Origin: an uncultured Lachnospiraceae bacterium | Lineage (GTDB): Bacteria > Bacillota > Clostridia > Lachnospirales > Lachnospiraceae | Reading direction: 5' to 3' | DNA length: 27,630 bases | Assembly: GCA_910585995.1 (NCBI GenBank) | Contig: CAJUGG010000011.1 | Location: forward strand, 1 to 27,630 | Shown: piece by piece, positions 8,201 to 14,009 of the stretch | Position numbering within the stretch: position 1 is the stretch's first letter | Layout: the number at the start of each line of letters is the position of its first letter | Program-made: the position numbers and the translations under genes | Notes under the pieces: generated by a model | Databases searched by the model: none | What the model was told of the DNA's origin: nothing | What the model saw: the letters and a program-made list of their open reading frames with translations, nothing else

Positions 8201-9169
8201 TTACTCAGGAAAAACAGAAACTTCTGAACTGGGTCTATGCGCTGATGCTATCTTATATTCATGCGGATAATAATTTTGCAGTTCTTCCATGCTTACTTCT
8301 TTTCCTGCATAGGTCTCAAACCAGTCATCATAGTCTGGGTTATTCCAGACGGTGCCGTCTTCAAAGCCCACTTGTTTAAGGCAAATCAGAGGATATGCGA
8401 CTTGATTTGCCTTGCCATTTCCCACCTTTGGAAAATCTTCCATGAGTTCGCCGTCATAGAGTGACCAGCCGCCGCGGTATGATTCTGTCTGATTGGGTAA
8501 AATGTTTTCCTTTGAATCGACAAGATATGCAAAGCTGCTTTTGGCACTGCTGTCAAGGAAATTCCAATATAGCTGTAAGGGGGAACCATTTTTGTCATAA
8601 GCTAGCATACAATACTGCGTCTCGGTCACAGTTTTGTCCGTATGGTTTGTCAGTATATCATGGATATAGGGATATCCATTTTCGTAATAGAGAAGATCTG
8701 CGCTTTTATGGATTATGGACATAGAATTGTCTGCCTCTGTGAGCGGATCAGGATGGCTGCGCTTATTAAGAACTATTACGGAGGAGGCAAATAAATGAAT
8801 ACTAACCAAAACAATCAGGCAGGTGATCATTTGTTTTAATCTCTCAATCTGCTCCGCAGAAAGTTTTTTTCTGGAGAGCAGGGCAGCAAACAGCTTATCT
8901 ACAGAACCATCATATATTTTGTCGATGAGTTCATCTGTCTGGGCTTCTTGCACTTCTTCTTTTGGAATCAGGGCATGGCACATAAAATTTGGCTCTGAAC
9001 GTTCAATCGCTCCTTTTTTGATACAACGTTTTATCAAGGTATAGGTAGTGTTCATGTTCCAGCCAATCTCTTCTTTTAAAACATCTGATATGTGTTTTGC
9101 GGTTGTGTCGCCCTCTTTCCAAAGCACTCCCATTACTTTTAATTCTGAATCAAAAAGTTTGATATTCAT
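8201..9169 (-). CDS. BlaI/MecI-type repressor fused to a membrane segment and a DUF5780-like outer domain
   Basis: 322 residues against about 120-130 for ordinary BlaI. Residues 1-113 are a complete BlaI/MecI/CopY winged helix plus dimerisation helix (FDSELKVMGVLWKEGDTTAK; TTYTLIKRCIKKGAIER; LLSRKKLSAEQIERLKQMI). A hydrophobic helix follows at about 114-134. An approximately 180-residue domain with ILTNHTDKTVTETQYCMLAY, YRGGWSLYDGE and VGFEDGTVWNNPDYDDW then resembles DUF5780, which I recall at the C-termini of clostridial BlaR1-like proteins. The M56 metalloprotease that should lie between is absent. The predicted topology is a cytoplasmic DNA-binding head and an outer sensor, as in ToxR/CadC one-component regulators. 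The alternative is a deletion scar that fused blaI to the blaR1 tail. Its promoter carries matching operators, so it is probably autoregulated. Confidence 0.8.
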   Translation of the reverse strand: MNIKLFDSELKVMGVLWKEGDTTAKHISDVLKEEIGWNMNTTYTLIKRCIKKGAIERSEPNFMCHALIPKEEVQEAQTDELIDKIYDGSVDKLFAALLSRKKLSAEQIERLKQMITCLIVLVSIHLFASSVIVLNKRSHPDPLTEADNSMSIIHKSADLLYYENGYPYIHDILTNHTDKTVTETQYCMLAYDKNGSPLQLYWNFLDSSAKSSFAYLVDSKENILPNQTESYRGGWSLYDGELMEDFPKVGNGKANQVAYPLICLKQVGFEDGTVWNNPDYDDWFETYAGKEVSMEELQNYYPHEYKIASAHRPSSEVSVFPE

Positions 9170-9193
9170 GCTTTCCCCCCCTTTTCATAAGAG

Positions 9194-9202
9194 CACAGTA
9201 GT
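9194..9202 (-). promoter_or_regulatory. BlaI-type operator half-site downstream of the -10
   Basis: CACAGTAGT here exactly repeats the right half of the palindrome at 9244-9257, centred 55 bp away. It lies between the -10 box and the start codon of the BlaI-fusion gene. Confidence 0.55.
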
Positions 9203-9213
9203 TTCTGATTTCT

Positions 9214-9242
9214 ATATTACGCTGTTTGAAATCAGTTGTCAA
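9214..9242 (-). promoter_or_regulatory. Promoter of the BlaI-fusion gene
   Basis: On the minus strand TTGACA (9242-9237), a 17-nt spacer and TAATAT (9219-9214) form a near-consensus sigma-A promoter 45 bp before the start codon, bracketed by the two operator elements. Confidence 0.85.
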
Positions 9243-9243
9243 C

Positions 9244-9257
9244 ACTACCACAGTAGT
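9244..9257. promoter_or_regulatory. BlaI/CopY-type operator palindrome
   Basis: ACTACCACAGTAGT is a dyad (ACTAC-4-GTAGT) touching the -35 box. Its shape resembles known BlaI/MecI/CopY operators (TACA-n2-TGTA type). Together with the half-site at 9194 it suggests autorepression. Confidence 0.65.
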
Positions 9258-9483
9258 ATTTGGAAAGGGCTAGAATTTGTTATGATAGAAATGGTAGTTC
9301 ATACGCAAAAAGCAGAAGGCTTGCTTACGATTTCCGAAGTTCGTCCTTTTTTAATTATAGCAGCCAGCAGATGAAAAAGTATGGTCGTGTACCGCTTCGC
9401 AAAAGCATTACCCTTTGGAGAAAAGAGTAGGGAAACCATTCCGAATCCGCCCGCATAAGATAAAACAAAAAGGATTTCTGCTT
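9258..9483. other. Non-coding spacer before the SOD-like gene
   Basis: No convincing gene is seen. TATGAT at about 9281 has only a poor -35 (TTTGGA), so the promoter of the SOD-like gene is uncertain. A ribosome binding site (AAAAAGGA, about 9467-9474) ends the spacer. Confidence 0.4.
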
Positions 9484-9972
9484 ATGCAAAATTCCACACC
9501 ACGTCAGGCATTTATCTATCTGTTAGGAAATACAAGACCGCAGGCTATGGCCTGGGTACAGGGAGGGGAGGCGGCACCGGAGCTTTCTGGACTTGTAAGG
9601 TTTTATGAAACACCATATGGAGGGACCTTGGTGGAGGCAGAAATATTTGGACTTCCCAATATCAACTTGCCCAATGCTTCCAACTTTTATGCCATGCATA
9701 TTCATAGCGGAAGCGGCTGTGAGGACCATTTTACTAAGCTTGGTGGTCACTATAATCCCACCAACCGTCCCCATCCAGAACATGCAGGGGATCTGATACC
9801 GCTTCTTGGCAATCAGGGATATGCCTGGACGGCTTTTTATGATAAACGTGTACGTATCCAGGATATCATCGGAAATTATGTTGTGATTCATGCACATCCG
9901 GATGATTTTACCACACAGCCATCCGGCAATTCCGGGTCTATGATCGCGTGTGGAGAGATTCGGTGGGAATAG
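9484..9972 (+). CDS. Cu/Zn superoxide dismutase-like protein, no signal peptide
   Basis: The ATG at 9484 (162 residues) follows AAAAAGGA at a good distance; the upstream TTG frame has no ribosome binding site. Metal ligands align with SodC: H72-x-H74 (AMHIHS), bridging H89 (GGHYNP), H97, H100 and D103 (RPHPEHAGDL), and H136 (VVIHAHPDD). The structural disulfide pair is C79/C156. The arginine that guides superoxide into the active site (SRxACG in eukaryotic enzymes) is replaced by M153 (GSMIACG). Bacterial SodC is normally exported, but no signal peptide or lipobox is seen here, so the protein would stay in the cytoplasm. It may be a true SOD of low efficiency or a copper/zinc-binding relative with another role. 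A MerR-type promoter lies directly after it. Confidence 0.82.
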   Translation: MQNSTPRQAFIYLLGNTRPQAMAWVQGGEAAPELSGLVRFYETPYGGTLVEAEIFGLPNINLPNASNFYAMHIHSGSGCEDHFTKLGGHYNPTNRPHPEHAGDLIPLLGNQGYAWTAFYDKRVRIQDIIGNYVVIHAHPDDFTTQPSGNSGSMIACGEIRWE

Positions 9973-9989
9973 ATCATGTTAAATAAGTC

Positions 9990-10020
9990 TTGACTTAAAG
10001 TGCACTTGAAGTTGTATGAT
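9990..10020 (+). promoter_or_regulatory. MerR-family-type promoter of the flavodoxin gene
   Basis: TTGACT (9990-9995) and TATGAT (10015-10020) are separated by 19 nt instead of 17. The spacer region holds the dyad CTTAAAGTGCACTTGAAG (9994-10011). Overlong spacers with a central dyad are the hallmark of promoters twisted into activity by MerR-type regulators. No merR-like gene is in the window. Confidence 0.75.
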
Positions 10021-10073
10021 GGATCTTAGATATCAAAAGATAGATTAGGAAAACAGACAGGAGGAGATTGATC

Positions 10074-10550
10074 ATGAGTAAAGTGTTGGTGGCGTATTTT
10101 AGTGCAAGCGGAGTGACTGCGAAAGTCGCAGAGAGACTGGCAAAAGAGATCGGGGCTGATCTGTATGCGATGGAACCAGAAGTCCCCTATACAAGTGCGG
10201 ATCTGAATTGGCAGGATAAAAACAGCAGGAGTACGGTCGAGATGAACGACAGAAAATGTCGTCCGGCGATCCGTTCCAAAGTGGAAGATATGAGTCAGTA
10301 TCAAGTGGTATTTGTCGGCTTCCCCGTATGGTGGTACAGAGAGCCGTCCATTGTGGATACCTTTATAGAAGCTTATGATTTCAGCAATAAGACTGTGATC
10401 CCTTTTGCCACATCCGGCGGAAGTTCGATTGGCGACTCCGGGAAAAATATGCAGGCTTTAGCACCAGGTGCAAAGGTGATGGCCGGAAAAAGATTTGCAG
10501 CTAATACCTCTGAAAAAGCACTTGGAGACTGGGCAGCAGAGTGGGTGTAA
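10074..10550 (+). CDS. Flavodoxin (FMN electron carrier / NAD(P)H oxidoreductase type)
   Basis: The ATG at 10074 has AGGAGGAG 7 nt upstream; 158 residues. The N-terminal FMN phosphate loop reads VAYFSASGVTAKVAERLA, a long-chain flavodoxin variant of T/S-x-T-G-x-T. FVGFPVWWYREPSIVDTFIEAYDF and IPFATSGGSSIGDSGKNM are the 60s and 90s loops typical of the clostridial flavodoxin_4 group. It accepts single electrons in redox or detoxification pathways. Its upstream 19-bp-spacer promoter suggests MerR-type control by a stress signal such as an electrophile, metal or thiol. It converges on the cis-prenyltransferase gene with only 11 bp between stops and no terminator visible. Confidence 0.9.
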   Translation: MSKVLVAYFSASGVTAKVAERLAKEIGADLYAMEPEVPYTSADLNWQDKNSRSTVEMNDRKCRPAIRSKVEDMSQYQVVFVGFPVWWYREPSIVDTFIEAYDFSNKTVIPFATSGGSSIGDSGKNMQALAPGAKVMAGKRFAANTSEKALGDWAAEWV

Positions 10551-10561
10551 GCAGGGGCGTA

Positions 10562-11176
10562 TCAGCCGCCTAGTGTAACATCTTGCTTTTGATACCATTT
10601 CAGGGCATCGCGAAATTGTGTTTCTTGAAATTCTGGCCATAATTCATCTACGATATACAGATCAGAATAGACCGTCTGGAGCGGCAGAAAACCAGAGAGA
10701 CGGCACATGCCGCCCCAGCGGATCACCAGGTCGATTCGGGATATTTCACTGGAGGCCCAGCCATGTTTCATATCCCATTCCCATCCATAATTAACCAGAA
10801 AATTGATCCGTAATCTCTCCCCATTACCGCTTTTTTGCCGTTTTTTGTCGGTATAAGGGAGCAGCTTGGCAGGAAAGCAGGGAGATTTTGTATTGCCGAT
10901 CACATAGAGTTCTACATTTTCTTGTGCAATCATCTTTACAGCCGAGACACAGGCGTCTGAAAATGCGGCAACCTGTTCTTTTGGGCGTTTGCAGTTGTCT
11001 ACGGTAAATCCATAGTAAGTCAGTTCCTGAATCCCATATTTTTGTGCAGCTTGAAGCAGTTTCAGGCCTGGTTCTAGTCCATAGGCATAGCCTTCTTCTT
11101 TTTGTAATCCATTTTTCCTTGCCCAGCGCCGGTTGCCATCCGGGATGATGCCGATGTGTTTTGGGATGTGTTTCAT
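10562..11176 (-). CDS. Short cis-prenyltransferase (UppS family paralog)
   Basis: 204 residues with AGGAG 7 nt before the ATG. UppS normally has about 230-250 residues and makes undecaprenyl diphosphate at the inner membrane face. Retained are the pyrophosphate loop GIIPDGNRRWARK (D13 equals the catalytic Asp), FTVDNCKRP (canonical FSxENWxRP), and DLVIRWGG...RLSGFLP...YSDL...LWPEF. Odd points are a loss of about 35 residues between NYGWEWDM (canonical NYGGRxEI) and DLVIR, and IRWGGMCRLS in place of IRTSGExRLS, so the magnesium-linked Glu is missing. It is probably not the housekeeping UppS; it could make a shorter cis-prenyl chain or be a decaying paralog. Isolated from dxr/cdsA genes, unlike the usual uppS. 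Confidence 0.82.
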   Translation of the reverse strand: MKHIPKHIGIIPDGNRRWARKNGLQKEEGYAYGLEPGLKLLQAAQKYGIQELTYYGFTVDNCKRPKEQVAAFSDACVSAVKMIAQENVELYVIGNTKSPCFPAKLLPYTDKKRQKSGNGERLRINFLVNYGWEWDMKHGWASSEISRIDLVIRWGGMCRLSGFLPLQTVYSDLYIVDELWPEFQETQFRDALKWYQKQDVTLGG

Positions 11177-11205
11177 ATGATACTCCTGACAGTTTTCTTA
11201 TCAAT

Positions 11206-11496
11206 ATGGGCAGATTCTGGAAAATTATACATAGTTTTGTGTATTATTTTTCGATTGATAAACCGACTAGAAATCATTTTGATTATGTGCTGATCACATG
11301 GTTGGGTATGGGGATTGGCGGAGCAGCGATTGCCACAGGACTAGGATATTCGGTGACAGCAGTTGTGGGTCTGTTTGTATTCAGTTGGAAAAAGAGTATG
11401 CATGGGATTTGGCCGACAATACCGGCAGCAGAATTGATGGTGCTTCTGTTATCTGCGTATATGTTCCTGGAGTATAGAAAGCGGTGCGGCTATTAA
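11206..11496 (+). CDS. Small putative membrane protein of unknown function
   Basis: 96 residues from the ATG at 11206, divergent from the cis-prenyltransferase gene. Three hydrophobic stretches are visible (about residues 28-40 and 43-58: VLITWLGMGIGGAAIATGLG then VTAVVGLFVF; and 74-88: AELMVLLLSAYMFLEY). No clear ribosome binding site precedes it, and the promoter would have to lie in the 30-bp gap, so it may be a remnant of a larger gene. I do not recognise a family. Confidence 0.4.
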   Translation: MGRFWKIIHSFVYYFSIDKPTRNHFDYVLITWLGMGIGGAAIATGLGYSVTAVVGLFVFSWKKSMHGIWPTIPAAELMVLLLSAYMFLEYRKRCGY

Positions 11497-11528
11497 GAAT
11501 AGGTATGGCATAAGTGTGAAAAGAGTGC

Positions 11529-11534
11529 TATAAT
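11529..11534 (+). promoter_or_regulatory. -10 box of a probable promoter for the DUF1653-mrp pair
   Basis: TATAAT lies 26 nt before the next start codon. The best -35 is ATGGCA (18-nt spacer), which is weak. Confidence 0.4.
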
Positions 11535-11559
11535 AGGCAGGGTAAGGGAGTGAATAGGT

Positions 11560-12129
11560 ATGCGCGAGATTCGGCAAGGACAGTTTTACAGACATTTTAA
11601 GGGCCATCTGTATCAGATTATGGCAGTGGCGGAGCACACGGAGACCGGGGAGCGTATGGTGGTATACCAAGCACTCTATGGGGATTATCGTGTGTATGTA
11701 AGGCCATATGAGATGTTTGTAAGTGAGGTTGACCATGAGAAATATCCTCAGGTGACACAGAAGTACCGCTTTGAGCTGACAGAATTTGTCAGGGAAGAGA
11801 AGAAGGAGCAGACAGAGAGTCCTTCTGAAGTACAGCCAAGGCAGGCAGAAGCCGGGAAGGTACAGACTTTAATAAGGAGTGAAGCTCCACAGACAGCGAC
11901 AGAAGGAGGGGTGAATCCTCTTTTACTGGAGTTTTTGGATGCAGATACACTTGAAGAAAAACTGCATGTGATGATCTTTGGCAGAAATCAGATGGATGAT
12001 AATCTTCTGAACAGTATTGCCATATCGCTAGATCTGGTGGTGGAAGAGAAGAGTACACAGGAAAAATACGATGAGATTTTGAACTGTCTGTCCATGATGG
12101 AGCGGTTTGAATGTAATCGTCTTAGGTAA
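11560..12129 (+). CDS. DUF1653 domain protein with C-terminal helical extension
   Basis: 189 residues; GGGAG about 9 nt before the ATG. Residues 5-70 match DUF1653: GQFYRHFKGHLYQIMAVAEH, TGERMVVYQALYGDYRVYVR, PYEMFVSEVD, then YRFEL. The domain is a small beta fold of unknown function. It is followed by a low-complexity charged linker (about 80-120) and a helical tail (LLEFLDADTLEEKLHVMIFG ... YDEILNCLSMMERFE), which gives this clostridial version more than twice the length of the stand-alone domain. It lies 25 bp before the Mrp-type ATPase gene and is probably co-transcribed. No function can be assigned. Confidence 0.8.
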   Translation: MREIRQGQFYRHFKGHLYQIMAVAEHTETGERMVVYQALYGDYRVYVRPYEMFVSEVDHEKYPQVTQKYRFELTEFVREEKKEQTESPSEVQPRQAEAGKVQTLIRSEAPQTATEGGVNPLLLEFLDADTLEEKLHVMIFGRNQMDDNLLNSIAISLDLVVEEKSTQEKYDEILNCLSMMERFECNRLR

Positions 12130-12154
12130 GTAAAAGAAAAGAGAGGTTTGGAAA

Positions 12155-12988
12155 ATGGCAGAGAGAGAATGCAGCAGTACAAGCTGCACCAAGGAGAGCT
12201 GTGAGGGGTGTCCGAGTAAGCAGGCGCCGCAGAGTTTTTTGGTGGAACAGAATAAGTTCTCCAATATTAAGCATGTGATTGGTGTGGTCAGCGGGAAAGG
12301 CGGCGTGGGAAAATCCCTGGTGACGGCTTCCCTGGCCAATATGATGGCAGCACAGGGGTATCGGGTGGGTATTCTGGATGCGGATATTACAGGGCCTTCT
12401 ATACCAAAGATGTATGGCCTGCACGGTCCGGCTCAGATAGTGGAAGAGTGTATCGAACCTATGTATACCAAGAACAATATTCGTGTGATGTCCATCAATC
12501 TGCTCTTGCCGGATGAGGAGTCTCCGGTGATCTGGAGAGGACCGATTCTGGCAAATATGGTCAAGCAGTTCTGGAGCAATGTAGCCTGGGGAGAGCTTGA
12601 CTATCTGTTTGTAGACATGCCGCCCGGAACGGGCGATGTGCCTCTGACCGTCTTTCAGTCCATTCCGGTGGAGGGGATTATGGTTGTGACATCTCCGCAG
12701 GATCTGGTGCGTCTGATTGTGAAAAAAGCGCTGAATATGGCAGAGAGTATGAAGATACCAGTGCTGGGCCTGGTGGAAAACTACAGTTATGTGGTCTGTC
12801 CGGACTGTAAAAAGGAATTTAAGATCTTTGGAGAGAGCGGGATCGATGCTCTTGCAGAAGAGCTGAATCTTCCAGTGCTGGGCAAGATGCCGATTGATAC
12901 CAAGTTGGCAGAGCTGGCAGACGGCAATTTTGATCAGGCAGAAAATGAGTATCTGCTACAGGCAGAGAATCGACTGATGTTTTTGTAA
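12155..12988 (+). CDS. mrp: Mrp/NBP35 family Fe-S cluster carrier ATPase
   Basis: 277 residues; GAGAGG upstream of the ATG. The deviant Walker A motif GKGGVGKS (residues 47-54), the ADITGPSIPKMYGL segment and the DMPPGTGDVPLTV switch are diagnostic of Mrp/ApbC P-loop ATPases, which hold and deliver [4Fe-4S] clusters as dimers. The N-terminus adds a cysteine cluster (C6, C11, C16, C19 in ECSSTSCTKESCEGCPSK), as in NBP35-like clostridial forms, and the C-terminal bridging site is CPDCKKEF. It probably serves Fe-S enzymes such as the nearby ferredoxin-nitroreductase and radical SAM proteins (inference). A strong terminator follows. Confidence 0.94.
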   Translation: MAERECSSTSCTKESCEGCPSKQAPQSFLVEQNKFSNIKHVIGVVSGKGGVGKSLVTASLANMMAAQGYRVGILDADITGPSIPKMYGLHGPAQIVEECIEPMYTKNNIRVMSINLLLPDEESPVIWRGPILANMVKQFWSNVAWGELDYLFVDMPPGTGDVPLTVFQSIPVEGIMVVTSPQDLVRLIVKKALNMAESMKIPVLGLVENYSYVVCPDCKKEFKIFGESGIDALAEELNLPVLGKMPIDTKLAELADGNFDQAENEYLLQAENRLMFL

Positions 12989-12999
12989 ATAGAAATGAG

Positions 13000-13040
13000 A
13001 AAAGGGCTATTGGTCTTTGCAGAGACTAAAAGCCCTTTTT
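13000..13040. terminator. Bidirectional terminator between mrp and the DUF218 gene
   Basis: AAAAGGGCT (13000-13008) pairs with AGCCCTTTT (13031-13039), flanked by an A-run on one side and a T-run on the other. It suits both convergent genes. Confidence 0.9.
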
Positions 13041-13042
13041 TA

Positions 13043-13786
13043 CTAGGATGTCACCGGCATCAGCCAAAAATCTTTGACGACTGCGAAAAATTCGCGCAGC
13101 AGATTGGTAGGCTGTGTGGCTAAGTCACTTTTGGCGGGGATGCCGCTGACGTCTTCATAGCCGAGCGCTTTGGCCAGATGCAGGGCGCGGCAGATATGAA
13201 AACCGTTACTGATAATGCCTACCGAAGCATCTTCCGGGATCAGTTGTTTGGAAAATGTCAGATTTTCCCTTGTATTGGTGGATTGGTTTTCTTCTTGTAT
13301 CCGCTCGGCGGGAAGCCCTTGCTCCATCAGATATTGTTTCATAGCAGAGCTTTCGGTGCAGGGTTCATTGGCTCCCTGGCCACCGGAGACGATCAGGATG
13401 GTATCGGGATGCTCTGTGGCATATTCATAGGCTTTATTCAACCGAAGAACCAATGCGCGGCTGGGACCGCTGGAGCGCACATGAGCACCCAGGACGATCA
13501 CGTAGTCTTGGGTGTCTTTTGGCATCTGGAGGGAACCTTTGAGGATCATCCCTTCGACGCCTAAGAAAAAGATAAGGCAGATGGAACATAAGATCAAAAG
13601 TCCGGCCCGCACAATCAGAGGCAGATGCTGCCAGAACCGGATTCGAAAAAGCCATCCCATCAATAAAAATCCCACCGACATCACAGGCCAGATCAGATAG
13701 AAGACAGATGTAAAACCACTGTACAAAAGTAATACGAGAAAATATACAAGGCAAAACAGGCTTGCAAGAAAGCATAAAATGGGCAT
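13043..13786 (-). CDS. YdcF/ElyC-like DUF218 membrane protein
   Basis: 247 residues; AAAGGA precedes the ATG. Three hydrophobic segments fill the first 80 residues (about 2-22, 27-46 and 58-82), so the DUF218 domain is tethered to the membrane. That domain (about 93-245) shows DYVIVLGAHVRSSGPSRALVLRL, ILIVSGGQG, ESSAMKQYLMEQGLP, ENQSTNTRENL and IISNGFHICRAL, the YdcF/SanA/ElyC pattern. Relatives influence envelope integrity and polyisoprenoid-linked precursor metabolism, but no enzymatic activity is firmly known. It is divergent from the phosphonate operon, with a 223-bp shared upstream region. Confidence 0.9.
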   Translation of the reverse strand: MPILCFLASLFCLVYFLVLLLYSGFTSVFYLIWPVMSVGFLLMGWLFRIRFWQHLPLIVRAGLLILCSICLIFFLGVEGMILKGSLQMPKDTQDYVIVLGAHVRSSGPSRALVLRLNKAYEYATEHPDTILIVSGGQGANEPCTESSAMKQYLMEQGLPAERIQEENQSTNTRENLTFSKQLIPEDASVGIISNGFHICRALHLAKALGYEDVSGIPAKSDLATQPTNLLREFFAVVKDFWLMPVTS

Positions 13787-13848
13787 GATGAATCCTTTCT
13801 ATATATAAAAAGATCTATTTTTTTCAGTGTAACACAAAAAGCTTCCCC

Positions 13849-13877
13849 TCGACAAGACCTGTTTCGGATGATAGAAT
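13849..13877 (+). promoter_or_regulatory. Promoter of the phosphonate operon
   Basis: TCGACA (13849-13854) and TAGAAT (13872-13877) are separated by 17 nt; each matches consensus at 5 of 6 positions. The start of transcription would fall about 10 nt before the structured leader. Confidence 0.6.
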
Positions 13878-13895
13878 TGTCATAGTCAAAAAACA

Positions 13896-13985
13896 GCATC
13901 CCTCTTCCGTAAGCCCCGGAAGGATGTCTGAACACAAAGTGGTCAGACATTCTTCCAGAAACAGGGGCAGGAGTAAGGGGGATGC
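13896..13985 (+). ncRNA. Structured 5' leader of the pepM operon (candidate cis-regulatory RNA)
   Basis: The outer stem is GCATCCC (13896-13902) with GGGATGC (13979-13985). Inside, GGAAGGATGTCTGA (13918-13931) pairs with TCAGACATTCTTCC (13943-13956): 14 bp with one G-U. CTTCCG (13904-13909) can instead pair with CGGAAG (13917-13922), which uses the same GGAAG strand, so the two hairpins exclude each other. GCCCC (13913-13917) could also pair with GGGGC (13964-13968) as a pseudoknot. AGGAGAG of the pepM ribosome binding site lies 12 nt after the outer stem. There is no T-run, so control, if any, would act on translation or processing. It matches no riboswitch class I know. Confidence 0.55.
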
Positions 13986-14009
13986 GGAACTTCAATAGGA
14001 GAGCTATCA

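Noticed and set aside
7405..8227. Plus-strand ORFs over the nitroreductase gene
   Set aside because: They overlap a clear ferredoxin/nitroreductase frame and give low-complexity Cys/His/Phe-rich translations typical of antisense frames.
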